From: Parashewanella curva
GTDB lineage: Bacteria > Pseudomonadota > Gammaproteobacteria > Enterobacterales > Shewanellaceae
Assembly (NCBI RefSeq): GCF_003675895.1
Contig: NZ_ML014788.1
Coordinates: 1 to 42,061 of the forward strand
Length of the DNA stretch: 42,061 nt
Reading direction: 5' to 3'
Part shown: in pieces, positions 8,837-17,065 of the stretch
Layout: each line of letters begins with the position of its first letter
Numbering within the stretch: the first letter of the stretch is position 1
Notes under the pieces: model-generated
Databases searched by the model: none
Told to the model about the DNA's origin: nothing
The model's input: the letters and a program-made list of their open reading frames with translations, nothing else
Program-made: the position numbers and the translations under genes

Positions 8837-10441
8837 TTACTCAACCTCTGGCGGAGTCGTAAAGGAGTGATATGGTGGTGGACTAGGTAAAGTCCATTCT
8901 AAGCCTTCAGCACCATCCCATGGTTTTGCTGGTGCAGACTCTCCACCTCTAATGCACTTAATAACTAATGCAAAAAACAATAATTGTGACAATCCAAACG
9001 CAAATCCACCTAAGGAAACAATTTTATTCAAGTTCGCAAACTGCAGGGCATAATCAGGGATCCGCCTAGGCATACCAGCCAGACCTAAAAAGTGCATGGG
9101 AAAGAACAATACATTTACAGAGATTACTGAACACCAAAAGTGCCAATTAGCTAATTTGAAGCTGTACATATGCCCAGTCCATTTAGGCAACCAATAGTAA
9201 GCTGCGGCCATAATGGCAAACACAGCACCGGTAACAAGCACATAATGAAAATGGGCTACCACAAAATATGTATTATGATATTGGAAATCTGCAGGTGTGA
9301 TTGCTAGCATCAATCCAGAGAAGCCTCCAATCGTAAATAAAATGACGAAAGCAATGGCAAATAGCATCGGAGGCTCAAAAGATAACGAACCTCTCCACAT
9401 GGTCGCTACCCAATTAAAAACTTTCACTCCTGTTGGAACAGCAATAATCATAGTGCAATACATGAAGAACAATTCAGAGAATAACGGCATGCCTGTGGTA
9501 AACATATGATGGCCCCACACTATGAATGACAACACAGCAATACTTACTGTGGCGTAAACCATCGAAGAGTATCCAAATAGTTTCTTACGACTAAAAGCTG
9601 GAATAATAGATGAAATGATGCCAAAAGCAGGCAGAATCATAATGTAGACTTCTGGGTGGCCAAAGAACCAGAATATATGCTGAAACATGACTGGATCACC
9701 ACCACCTGCGGCATCAAAAAAACTGGTGCCAAAAAATTTATCAGTGAGCACCATTGTCACGACACCAGCGAGAACAGGCATTACAGCTATCAATAAAAAT
9801 GCGGTAATAAGCCAAGTCCAGACAAAAAGTGGTAAATTCATCCACTTCATTCCGGGCGCTCTTAAATTAAAGATGGTTACAATGACATTCATTGCCCCCA
9901 TGATTGAGCTGATCCCCATAATGTGAATAGAAAACACAAATAAGGCGGTACTGTCACTACTATAGTGAGTGGACAATGGCGCATAGAAAGTCCAACCAAA
10001 ATTCGGGCCACCACCCGGCATAAATAACGTGCTGAGTAATATTGAAAATGCAAATGGCAATATCCAAAAGCTCCAATTATTCATTCTTGGTAATGCCATG
10101 TCTGGAGCGCCAATCATCAATGGAATCAACCAATTGGCTAGCCCAGTAAACGCGGGCATAACCGCACCGAACACCATAATCAGCCCATGAACTGTGGTCA
10201 TTTGGTTGAACAAATTAGGGTCTAAAATTACTTTTCCCGGTTCAAACAGTTCTACTCTTATCAGCATCGCCATGCAGCCGCCGATCAAAAACATAATAAA
10301 ACTGAACCATAGGTATAAGGTACCAATGTCTTTATGGTTAGTGGTTTTCAGCCAACGCATCATGCCTCTGGGAGGCATATGGTGATGTTCGTGGCTAGTA
10401 GAGTTAATGGTGGCTGACATTTCTGGATTCAATGTAGTCAT
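8837..10441 (-). CDS. ctaD: cytochrome c oxidase subunit I (A1-type heme-copper oxidase)
   Basis: The 534-residue, twelve-helix catalytic subunit reduces O2 and pumps protons. Heme a ligands are H85 (TVHGLIMVF) and H399; heme a3 is bound by H397 (AHFHYVLV). CuB ligands are H262, H311 and H312, with the cross-link Tyr Y266 in GHPEVY. E264 of that motif, the D-channel Asp D114 (APDMALPRMNN) and the K-channel Lys K340 are present, which places it in the A1 class. SD AAGGA is 7 nt before ATG. It follows coxB by 9 bp. Confidence 0.98.
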   Translation of the reverse strand: MTTLNPEMSATINSTSHEHHHMPPRGMMRWLKTTNHKDIGTLYLWFSFIMFLIGGCMAMLIRVELFEPGKVILDPNLFNQMTTVHGLIMVFGAVMPAFTGLANWLIPLMIGAPDMALPRMNNWSFWILPFAFSILLSTLFMPGGGPNFGWTFYAPLSTHYSSDSTALFVFSIHIMGISSIMGAMNVIVTIFNLRAPGMKWMNLPLFVWTWLITAFLLIAVMPVLAGVVTMVLTDKFFGTSFFDAAGGGDPVMFQHIFWFFGHPEVYIMILPAFGIISSIIPAFSRKKLFGYSSMVYATVSIAVLSFIVWGHHMFTTGMPLFSELFFMYCTMIIAVPTGVKVFNWVATMWRGSLSFEPPMLFAIAFVILFTIGGFSGLMLAITPADFQYHNTYFVVAHFHYVLVTGAVFAIMAAAYYWLPKWTGHMYSFKLANWHFWCSVISVNVLFFPMHFLGLAGMPRRIPDYALQFANLNKIVSLGGFAFGLSQLLFFALVIKCIRGGESAPAKPWDGAEGLEWTLPSPPPYHSFTTPPEVE

Positions 10442-10450
10442 GAGTTATCC

Positions 10451-11578
10451 TTATTGCTTCACCTTATGAACATCGGAGGCTTGCACAGCATCTCCCATGT
10501 TGTTTCCCCAAGAGTTCCTTTCATAAGTAATGGCCGCGGCAATTTCCTCATCAGTCAATTGCTTGCTAAACGCTTGCATAGCAGTTCCAAGGCGACCAAA
10601 TTTCACGGTATGGATGTGATCATGAACGGGGCCTGTTGCTGTTTTGCTTCCTTTAAGTGCAGGAAATACACCTTGTAAACCCATGCCATTTGGCTGGTGG
10701 CATACAGCACAATGAGCTAAATAAACATTCTGACCCTCTTTCATCAAATCGGCTTTTGATAGCGTTTTCGATAAAGCGGCTTGCGCAGATTTTGCCGCGA
10801 CCAATTTCGCTTGTTGTTGTGCTTTCAACCATGAATCAAATTCTTTGCCTGATACCGCTTTAACAACAATTGGCATAAAACCATGGCCTTTACCACATAG
10901 TTGAGCACATTGACCTCGATAGACACCAGTTTTATCAATTCGGGTCCATGCTTCATTGATAAAGCCAGGGTTGGCATCTTTTTGAATTGCAAAGGCTGGA
11001 ATGAACCACGAATGAATGACATCTTCTGATGTGATTAAAAAGCGTATTTTCCGATTGACGGGTAAAACGAGTGGTTTATCAACTTCTAGTAAATAATCAG
11101 TATCTTTAGCTTGCTGATTATCGATTTGCTTTTGCGGGGTTTTTAATATGCTGTAAAAACCAACGCCTTTATTAAAGTAGTCGTAATGCCATTTCCATTG
11201 AGAAGCGGTTATCTTGATCGTTAAGGCCGCGTCTTTTGTATCATCCATTTTAATTAAAGTGCCTGTTGCGGGTACAGCCATAGCAATCAAGATAAGGAAT
11301 GGAATGATGGTCCATGCCAACTCTACTTTAACACTCTCATGAAAATTCGCGGCTTTGTGGCCTTGAGATTTACGATGCCTAAGCATTGCGTAAATCATTG
11401 CTCCAAATACCCCTACACCTATTGCGCAGCAGATATAAAAAATGGTCATGTGAAGATGATAGATATCATGGCTAATACCAGTGACACCTTTCGTCATATT
11501 AAGTTGTGCCGCTTCCACAAAAATTGGAAATAACAGCAGGCCAACCGAAATTAATAGCCTTTTTGTATTTGAATACAC
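10451..11578 (-). CDS. ctaC: cytochrome c oxidase subunit II with fused cytochrome c domain
   Basis: The 375-residue protein has a signal peptide (cleavage near residue 23), two transmembrane helices (about 45-66 and 88-108), a periplasmic cupredoxin CuA domain and a C-terminal class I cytochrome c. CuA ligands are H189, C224, C228, H232 and M235. The usual Glu of CxExC is Gln (Q226), tolerable because its backbone carbonyl is the ligand. Heme c binds at CAVCH (290-294), with M334 as likely axial ligand. The fusion makes this a caa3-like enzyme. The start codon is GTG at 11578, with AGGAG 7-8 nt upstream. It heads the operon. Confidence 0.97.
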   Translation of the reverse strand: MYSNTKRLLISVGLLLFPIFVEAAQLNMTKGVTGISHDIYHLHMTIFYICCAIGVGVFGAMIYAMLRHRKSQGHKAANFHESVKVELAWTIIPFLILIAMAVPATGTLIKMDDTKDAALTIKITASQWKWHYDYFNKGVGFYSILKTPQKQIDNQQAKDTDYLLEVDKPLVLPVNRKIRFLITSEDVIHSWFIPAFAIQKDANPGFINEAWTRIDKTGVYRGQCAQLCGKGHGFMPIVVKAVSGKEFDSWLKAQQQAKLVAAKSAQAALSKTLSKADLMKEGQNVYLAHCAVCHQPNGMGLQGVFPALKGSKTATGPVHDHIHTVKFGRLGTAMQAFSKQLTDEEIAAAITYERNSWGNNMGDAVQASDVHKVKQ

Positions 11579-11751
11579 CCAACGACTCCTGAAGTAACGA
11601 CTTAATGCTGCTGGACGGTTTAGGTATTCCTTACGGTGAGATCCTTGATTTAGTGAGATAACTTTCTAATAAGCGGTGACTTTCTGACAGTCTAATGCAT
11701 TAAAAAGCATCGAATTGTGTTGAAGGTTACTTGACTTGATTCTAAGTTCCT
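11579..11751 (-). promoter_or_regulatory. upstream region of the cox operon
   Basis: The leader and promoter of the cox operon should lie in this 173-bp stretch, because a terminator for minus-strand transcription sits just upstream of it. The SD AGGAG is beside 11587-11591. A direct repeat GTGAGAT occurs at 11636-11642 and 11653-11659, 17 bp apart. No confident -35/-10 pair or FNR/ArcA/CRP box could be picked by eye. No open frame of note is present. Confidence 0.4.
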
Positions 11752-11780
11752 AAAAAAAAATCCTTTTATGAATAAGGATT
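11752..11780 (-). terminator. second of two tandem terminators upstream of the cox operon
   Basis: Read on the minus strand, the stem AATCCTT/AAGGATT (11780-11774 with 11765-11759, 8-nt loop) is followed by a run of nine T that starts with the last two stem bases. It stands about 70 bp beyond the asmA terminator and blocks read-through into coxB. It could also end a very short RNA, but no promoter for one is visible. Confidence 0.65.
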
Positions 11781-11846
11781 AATGATGGTCAAAACGTTGT
11801 GAACATAACGTAAAGCTGATTAATAAATAACTTTATAAAAAGGTAT

Positions 11847-11870
11847 AAAAAAGCCCTGTTTTTACAGGGC
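11847..11870 (-). terminator. rho-independent terminator of the asmA-family gene
   Basis: On the minus strand, a GC-rich stem GCCCTG/CAGGGC (11870-11865 with 11858-11853) with a 6-nt loop is followed by six T (11852-11847). It begins 24 bp after the asmA-family stop and is a textbook intrinsic terminator. Confidence 0.85.
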
Positions 11871-11893
11871 GTTATATATCTAAGCTTACAAAA

Positions 11894-13750
11894 TTAGAAT
11901 CCAAACTTGCCAAACAGTTTCTTTTTAATTTTATCTTTAAGCTTATCTTTCTCTTTATCTAGCTGTTGCTTGAGTACGGCTTGAGTATCCAATCTAAATT
12001 TGGGATCTGACAAACTTCCCGTAACCAAAAATGGAATGTCCCTGCCCCTTAGCTGATTCAAACCAGATTTATGACTATTGCTTTCTGTCACATTGACAGA
12101 AAGTTTATAAGCTAATTTATCTGTGAGTAAATTGGCGGTTCCATTACCTTTTACCTTCAAAACAGGTGAAGTTAATGCGGTATTACTAATTTGCATCACG
12201 CCATTATTAATCGCAAATTCAGTACCTAAATTTTCGAATAGAGTTTTATCCACTTCAGTTTCTTTTGGTGCAGCTTCTCCTTTTAACTGACTTTCAAAAT
12301 TAGATAACATTTTACCTATATCAACACCATGATAAGCGCCATCCGTTACTGCAACACTTCCTCTTGCCGCTAGCTTTTGCTTTATCGCTAACGGTGAGAC
12401 ACCATGGCCACTTCCTGAGATTGATAAATTCGTTTCACCCGAAATCTCTTGAGTGTCCAATGCATCTTTTAACAATGGTTGAAACTGGAACTTAGTCAAA
12501 TTAGCACTGAAGTTATAACTCGCAATTGACTTTCTTGCATCTAGACTCGCTTTACCTTGTAACTTCCCTTGATAAAGGTCACTCGAAATATCTTTTATCG
12601 TTAGGACTGAATTGGATATATTCGCCATTATACTTAAGTTACTGGCATGAACATTTTTAGCCTTAATACTTTTTATGGTAACTTTCGCGCTACCGTTTAT
12701 GGAAGCTAAGGCAGAAAGATCTGGCTCTTTATTGCTCACTTCATTAGCTACTGATGCTTGCGCTGTTTCTTCATCAACTTTAGAATTTGCATTCTCTGTA
12801 CCTCTAGGAAAATAAGGCGTCAAATCTACATCACCAAAATTAAAGCTGATATTGACATTCGGCACTTTTAAACCGTAATTAGCTCTAAGACTGCCATTTC
12901 CTTTTATGTCGTTAATTTGAACTTGGCTAACATCCAGATTTGCAGTTTGCTTTTCTAGATCGACATTAGCCGCTACCTTCAATACTGCATTAATATGACC
13001 TGTCGGCAGCTGATTGCCTTTTGCGCTTAGGTTTGCTTCAAAGCTTTTTATACTTAGTGATTGAAGTGTTGAAGCAACATTGATAACCCCATTACCGGTA
13101 ACTTCAGCATTCAACTCAGGTTGTTTCACTGTGGCCTTCATTTTGAATGATGAATCAGAATCTAAACCAAATTTAGCAAGGTTAAAGTACTCTAGCTTCA
13201 ATGTCTGCTCAGATTGAACTTGCAAATTTTGTTGATAGATAACAATATTTTCAATATCTATACCAGCAATCGAAACTGCACCAATATCTATAGTTGATTG
13301 CTCGTTCTGTTTCGTTTTGTTAACTTCAGGTTGAGGTTTAGTGTTAGCTGTATTGCCTTTTTCTTGTAACTTATAAAGGTTTGTACGACCACCTTTGTCT
13401 GTTAAGAGGTTCAGCTTCATATCCTTGAATTGAACTGTCTTCACTTCTATGTTTTTCGATAATAAAGGTAATAAAGCAACATCAGCAACAACATGATCAA
13501 TTCTGATAAGTTCTTTTTTACTAAAACCCGATGGGTTCTCAATCTCTAGACCATTAACCTCAATACCGATTGTTGGAAAGAGTTTCCAGCCCAGCTCCCC
13601 ATCTATGTTAGCTTTGTAGCCAGTAGCATCTTCAATTGAATCAGTAAGTTGAGGTTTAAGCTGATTAATATTAAAGAAGAGCGTGAGGTATAAAACCAGT
13701 GCGGTTATGATAACGGCAATACTTATTGCCAGTCCTTTTATCAATTTCAT
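11894..13750 (-). CDS. AsmA family protein
   Basis: The 618-residue protein has an N-terminal signal-anchor helix (about 5-25), then the AsmA N-terminal domain (TGYKANIDGELGWKLFPTIG). A long beta-rich periplasmic region follows, and the tail is lysine-rich. AsmA-like proteins belong to the repeating beta-groove group that includes TamB and are linked to lipid transport or outer-membrane homeostasis. The specific role is not readable. The start is ATG 13750 with GGGA about 8 nt upstream; a TTG two codons earlier is too close to that SD. It has its own promoter-like sequence and terminator, so it is a single-gene unit. Confidence 0.88.
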   Translation of the reverse strand: MKLIKGLAISIAVIITALVLYLTLFFNINQLKPQLTDSIEDATGYKANIDGELGWKLFPTIGIEVNGLEIENPSGFSKKELIRIDHVVADVALLPLLSKNIEVKTVQFKDMKLNLLTDKGGRTNLYKLQEKGNTANTKPQPEVNKTKQNEQSTIDIGAVSIAGIDIENIVIYQQNLQVQSEQTLKLEYFNLAKFGLDSDSSFKMKATVKQPELNAEVTGNGVINVASTLQSLSIKSFEANLSAKGNQLPTGHINAVLKVAANVDLEKQTANLDVSQVQINDIKGNGSLRANYGLKVPNVNISFNFGDVDLTPYFPRGTENANSKVDEETAQASVANEVSNKEPDLSALASINGSAKVTIKSIKAKNVHASNLSIMANISNSVLTIKDISSDLYQGKLQGKASLDARKSIASYNFSANLTKFQFQPLLKDALDTQEISGETNLSISGSGHGVSPLAIKQKLAARGSVAVTDGAYHGVDIGKMLSNFESQLKGEAAPKETEVDKTLFENLGTEFAINNGVMQISNTALTSPVLKVKGNGTANLLTDKLAYKLSVNVTESNSHKSGLNQLRGRDIPFLVTGSLSDPKFRLDTQAVLKQQLDKEKDKLKDKIKKKLFGKFGF

Positions 13751-13779
13751 CTTCAAAGTCCCATAAGAAAATTTTACCT

Positions 13780-13809
13780 ATTGTATACCTGTTGTTTCCT
13801 CTAATCCAA
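13780..13809 (-). promoter_or_regulatory. sigma-70-like promoter of the asmA-family gene
   Basis: On the minus strand, TTGGAT (13809-13804) is followed after 16 bp by TATACA (13787-13782). An overlapping TACAAT at 13785-13780 gives an 18-bp spacer. It lies about 30 bp before the chosen ATG, a good distance for a promoter. Confidence 0.5.
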
Positions 13810-13890
13810 AACTGAATTACTTTCTTACTATCAAAAAAATGCGAACATCATCAAAACCTTAATTTATTAGTCTCACGTAAGGTTAAAACC

Positions 13891-13907
13891 CCCGTCTTTC
13901 AGACGGG
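13891..13907. repeat. left subterminal hairpin of the IS200-type element
   Basis: Stem CCCGTCT/AGACGGG with a 3-nt loop TTC. The core CCGTCTTTCAGACGG is identical to the core of the outer right-end hairpin. In this family TnpA binds such hairpins on single-stranded DNA. Confidence 0.85.
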
Positions 13908-13943
13908 TAGCTTTCAGCTAGCGGTTGCCTTTATGATGTATGG

Positions 13944-14369
13944 ATGAAGTACCGACAAGGCTCTCACACAAAATACAAGATCGAGTATCACTTCGTATGG
14001 GTCACAAAATACAGATATAAAGTTCTTGTAGGGGACGTGGGTTTAAGAGTGAGGGATTTAGTCAGACAAGTTTGCGAATATCTTGAAATTGAGATATTAC
14101 GCGGAGTCATAACTAAAGATCACGTTCACTTACTTGTTTCAGCTCCACCGACCATACCAGCCTCATTGATAATGAAGCGAATCAAGGGCAGAACGTCTAC
14201 AAAAATATTCAATGAATATCCAATGTTAAAAAAGAAATATTGGGGTCAGCATTTCTGGGCACGAGGTTACTTTTGTGTCACAACTGGAGAGTTAACCAAA
14301 GAAATGATCGCAGAATATCTTGAACATCATTTCGAAAGAAAAGGTGATGATAATTTTGATATTGAGTAA
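13944..14369 (+). CDS. tnpA: IS200/IS605 family Y1 transposase TnpA
   Basis: The 141-residue protein is full length for a single-domain Y1 transposase. The HUH metal motif is HVH in TKDHVHLLVSAPP (about 60-62). The C-terminal helix MIAEYLEHHFE carries the candidate nucleophile tyrosine. KYKIEYHFVWVTKYRYKVL is the family's N-terminal signature. The protein acts on single-stranded element ends through hairpin recognition. No strong SD precedes the ATG, and a hairpin lies just upstream, consistent with the low expression usual for IS200. The gene is intact with no frameshift, so the element could be active. Confidence 0.95.
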   Translation: MKYRQGSHTKYKIEYHFVWVTKYRYKVLVGDVGLRVRDLVRQVCEYLEIEILRGVITKDHVHLLVSAPPTIPASLIMKRIKGRTSTKIFNEYPMLKKKYWGQHFWARGYFCVTTGELTKEMIAEYLEHHFERKGDDNFDIE

Positions 14370-14391
14370 ATCGAGTCACTGAAGCCGAGTA

Positions 14392-14408
14392 GCGGACTTT
14401 CAGTCCGC
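14392..14408. repeat. inner right-end hairpin of the IS200-type element
   Basis: Stem GCGGACT/AGTCCGC with a 3-nt loop TTC. It shares the central ACTTTCAGT-like shape with the other two hairpins but has a different stem. A second right-end hairpin is not needed in the simplest IS200 model, so its role is open. Confidence 0.7.
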
Positions 14409-14418
14409 AAAAAATAAC

Positions 14419-14439
14419 CCACCGTCTTTCAGACGGTGG
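14419..14439. repeat. outer right-end hairpin of the IS200-type element
   Basis: Stem CCACCGTCT/AGACGGTGG with loop TTC. Positions 14422-14436 repeat the left-end core exactly. It is followed by TTGTTAA, which supplies the candidate right cleavage tetranucleotide. Confidence 0.85.
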
Positions 14440-14603
14440 TTGTTAAGTATTTATTGAGGAACTGCAATAAAATTGTATAATTAGCAGGCTGACGCTAACT
14501 TCATTTGCAATTGCGATATAAAAGTAATGCGTAGTGTAACTTTTCACTTCATTTGATTAACCCTTTGGGAAATCAATAACACTTGTATTCGAATGGAATT
14601 ATG

Positions 14604-14915
14604 ATGAATGAGAATTTGGATTTAGAAAAAGCTATTTCTGCGCTCGATTCATATGGACTTGAACAAAAACAATCGTCGGACTTAACTCAAGCCCGTAATA
14701 AGAAGCAAATGACGGCTTATCTTGAAACGCTTGATTACAGTCTACGGAGAATGAAATTGCTTCAAGAAGCCATCATCGAAATGGTAGATTCAGAAGAACA
14801 ACGCTTACTTCGGCAAGAAAAGATTCAAACCTTTAAAACAAAGGTAATTAATCTATCTCGCCAATACAATATCAGCTATGATGAAGTGTTACAGATAATG
14901 GCAAGCAATTCTTAA
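14604..14915 (+). CDS. small helical protein of unknown function
   Basis: The 103-residue cytoplasmic protein is highly charged and mostly helical. The central part (about 40-85) has a coiled-coil-like pattern of Leu/Ile and charged residues. The C-terminal end, SRQYNISYDEVLQIMA, could be a short helix-loop-helix. I do not recognise the family; distant resemblance to nucleoid-associated proteins of the H-NS type is only an impression. The start ATG 14604 is 6-7 nt after TGGA; an ATG at 14601 and a TTG at 14583 are alternatives. It is convergent with tapT, with a single nucleotide between the two stop codons. Confidence 0.6.
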   Translation: MNENLDLEKAISALDSYGLEQKQSSDLTQARNKKQMTAYLETLDYSLRRMKLLQEAIIEMVDSEEQRLLRQEKIQTFKTKVINLSRQYNISYDEVLQIMASNS

Positions 14916-14916
14916 T

Positions 14917-15678
14917 TTATAATCCAGCTAATATTGCTTTTTCATGAGTAATATTGAATTGAGCTAAATACTCAGAAAAAGGTTTAATATCTTTTGCTGG
15001 TCTTTTATTGCGTCCTAATAAAACTGATTCTTTAAACACATCACACCATTTTTGCAGCGCAATAGCATTATGAGTCTCACCAAATGACTCTAATGCTAAT
15101 GATGCAACTTCTGCTGTGCCAAGCTGAAAGTCCCTAGATCCTTTTCTGATCATATAATTTGCTAGAAAATCTGGACTAAATGACAACATAGGAATGTTTT
15201 GTAAATATCGACTTTTACGAAACATTTTTACCGCCTCACGCCAGCAACCATCAAGTAAGATAAATATCGGCTTTTTATTTGAGAGCTCTTCCCTATTTAT
15301 CGAATTAATTACGCTTGTTTTTTCTGTAGCATATTCTTCAGGGAAGATAAGGATCGGTTGATATTGTTCGTCAGAAAATAAATTTAACAACTCAGTATTT
15401 GGCTCAGTTCTCGACCAAAGAAAGGCATAAGTTTCAGGAAATAAATCTGCAATTAAGCGCCCTGTATTAGAAGGTTTTAACACTTCATCATCGTACATCA
15501 CTATAGCGAATGCCGCCTCCGAATTTAATTGGCGACGGTGCGGACACAAACACCAAGTTCTTGCCTGTAAACACAGTTTGCAGCGACTGATGTTCTTTCC
15601 TCTTGCATTAAACTCAGTAGAGGATAATGATTTTCTGTAATCATACAGGCTATGAATACGATGTTTTAAAATAGTCAT
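14917..15678 (-). CDS. tapT: DTW-domain tRNA-uridine aminocarboxypropyltransferase
   Basis: The 253-residue protein has the DTW domain of TapT (YfiP), which uses S-adenosylmethionine to put the acp group on U47 of tRNAs. An N-terminal zinc-ribbon-like cluster has C33, C36, C43 and C45. The family motifs are DEVLKPSNTGRL (64-75), LLDGCWREAVKMFRKS (141 onward) and GTAEVASLALE. The Thr of the canonical D-x-T-W is Cys145 here. The gene lies next to pssA, as in the E. coli yfiP-pka-pssA region but without pka. A terminator hairpin stands 13 nt before its ATG (see that entry). Confidence 0.88.
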   Translation of the reverse strand: MTILKHRIHSLYDYRKSLSSTEFNARGKNISRCKLCLQARTWCLCPHRRQLNSEAAFAIVMYDDEVLKPSNTGRLIADLFPETYAFLWSRTEPNTELLNLFSDEQYQPILIFPEEYATEKTSVINSINREELSNKKPIFILLDGCWREAVKMFRKSRYLQNIPMLSFSPDFLANYMIRKGSRDFQLGTAEVASLALESFGETHNAIALQKWCDVFKESVLLGRNKRPAKDIKPFSEYLAQFNITHEKAILAGL

Positions 15679-15691
15679 TTTCTTCAGCGTT

Positions 15692-15719
15692 AAAAAACAC
15701 TCGCCAGATAACGAGTGTT
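15692..15719 (-). terminator. terminator between pssA and tapT, just upstream of the tapT start
   Basis: On the minus strand, the stem AACACTCG/CGAGTGTT (15719-15712 with 15703-15696) with an 8-nt loop is followed by a T run (15697-15692). It ends pssA transcription 13 nt before the tapT ATG, leaving little room for a tapT promoter between the two. Confidence 0.75.
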
Positions 15720-15754
15720 AAGAAATGAATAAATTCATTGAGTATTGGTACAGA

Positions 15755-17065
15755 TTACATAATACGGCGCAGAATAAAATCAGCACGTAATCGTTTAATA
15801 CGGGTTAAGATTTTTTTTACTTCTTCTGGATAATCTTGCAAAGTGTCAATGTCTGTGTAATGAGACACTTGGTTAGTATTTTGCAAGATATGCTCACGCT
15901 CTTTCGTAAACCCTTGTTCTATTTCTTGATTAACATCATGTACTAAAATGCCATTTTCAAGATCTAATGACCAAGCACGTGGATTTAAATTTGAGCCTGT
16001 CAGTAAGTGATATTTGTTATCTGCACTGATACCTTTTAAATGAAAACTATGGTGATCATGCTTCCAAAGATGAATTTTTAATAAGCCTTTATCTACCGCC
16101 CATTGATGACGTTTCAAAAATCTCAACAGTGCTTGCTCATATATATAGGGCACAGCACCAATAGTCGAAAAATCCTCTTCAGGCGGAATAAAAAAGTCAT
16201 TCGCCGTTTTATCACCCACAACAATCTCTAATTTTTTACCTTGCTTAAGGTGTTTGGTTAAAGCACGACTCAGAGAGTAAGGAGGGTTAAAATAAGGCGT
16301 GCAAATAAACAGAGACTCAATTGACTCTTTAACCACTGCAATCGCAGCTTTATTTAGTGCATTTTTACGCTTACCTAAGCCAACCAGAGGTGTAATGCGT
16401 AAACCTGAATCAACGCCACTGAATTCATAGTTACTTCTTGTAAGCCGGCTTTTTAATTTTTTGATTTGGGTCTTTGTCGGTAACACTTCGAATTCTTTTG
16501 CCTGGGCAAGTGATACGACTGCGGGCTCTTCCAATAAACTCTTCATAAAGTTTTTCATAGTACGAGCGCCGCGCTCAGATTCTATGACATGATAGCGATC
16601 GAAGCGATATTTATCCGAATGATGCAAATAAATGTTATTTAAACTCGCTCCACTGAAAAGTATCGAATCGTCTATTACAAAGCCTTTTAAGTGAAGTACG
16701 CCTAAAATCTCTTTACTTTTAACTGGTACACCATAAATTTCAATTGGATGTTCCGCTACAGATAACTTATCGCGATACATGAAATAGTTTCCACTATCCC
16801 CTTTATGACCAATTAATCCACGGCGTGCACGGTGAAAGTCAACGAATACTTTTACATCAAGTTCAGGGTTAGATTTCTTGACGGCCAATAATGCATCAAT
16901 AATTTCACGACCAGCTTCATCATCTTCAAGGTATAGCGCGGAGATGTAGATGCTTTGTTGAGCGTTAGCAATACGTTTGAGTAATTCTTTACGAAACATT
17001 TCTGCTGTGAGCAACCATGACATTGAATCAGTCGAAATCGGTATGCCACTTAACTGGCTTAACAA
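15755..17065 (-). CDS. pssA: CDP-diacylglycerol-serine O-phosphatidyltransferase, PLD-type
   Basis: The 436-residue enzyme makes phosphatidylserine from CDP-diacylglycerol and serine, the first committed step to phosphatidylethanolamine. It is the phospholipase-D-like type of Gram-negative bacteria. Two HKD-type half-sites are visible: HLKGFVIDDSILFSGASLN (H125, K127) and FHLKGISADNKYHLLTGSN (His near 343). There is no transmembrane segment, as expected for a ribosome- or membrane-associated enzyme. The start codon is TTG at 17065, supported by AAGGAG 6 nt upstream. Length is close to the 451 residues of E. coli PssA. Confidence 0.95.
   Translation of the reverse strand: MLSQLSGIPISTDSMSWLLTAEMFRKELLKRIANAQQSIYISALYLEDDEAGREIIDALLAVKKSNPELDVKVFVDFHRARRGLIGHKGDSGNYFMYRDKLSVAEHPIEIYGVPVKSKEILGVLHLKGFVIDDSILFSGASLNNIYLHHSDKYRFDRYHVIESERGARTMKNFMKSLLEEPAVVSLAQAKEFEVLPTKTQIKKLKSRLTRSNYEFSGVDSGLRITPLVGLGKRKNALNKAAIAVVKESIESLFICTPYFNPPYSLSRALTKHLKQGKKLEIVVGDKTANDFFIPPEEDFSTIGAVPYIYEQALLRFLKRHQWAVDKGLLKIHLWKHDHHSFHLKGISADNKYHLLTGSNLNPRAWSLDLENGILVHDVNQEIEQGFTKEREHILQNTNQVSHYTDIDTLQDYPEEVKKILTRIKRLRADFILRRIM

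Larger units (their letters stand above)
13887..14446 (+). mobile_element. IS200-type insertion sequence (IS200/IS605 family), tnpA only
   Basis: The element encodes a single Y1 transposase and no TnpB. The ends carry no inverted repeats but have subterminal hairpins: one on the left (13891-13907) and two on the right (14392-14408, 14419-14439). The left and outer right hairpins share an identical 15-nt core. Both proposed ends lie directly after the tetranucleotide TTAA (13883-13886 and 14443-14446), as expected for insertion 3' of a short target with no duplication. The exact ends are inference. The element lies between the promoter side of the asmA-family gene and the small gene at 14604. 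Confidence 0.8.

Noticed and set aside
10454-11022. Several short frames inside ctaC on both strands
   Set aside because: They conflict with the strongly conserved CuA and cytochrome c coding frame.
13891-14439. Three short repeats sharing CTTTCAG, considered as a CRISPR-like array
   Set aside because: They are subterminal hairpins of an IS200-type element flanking tnpA, unevenly spaced, with no spacers or cas genes.
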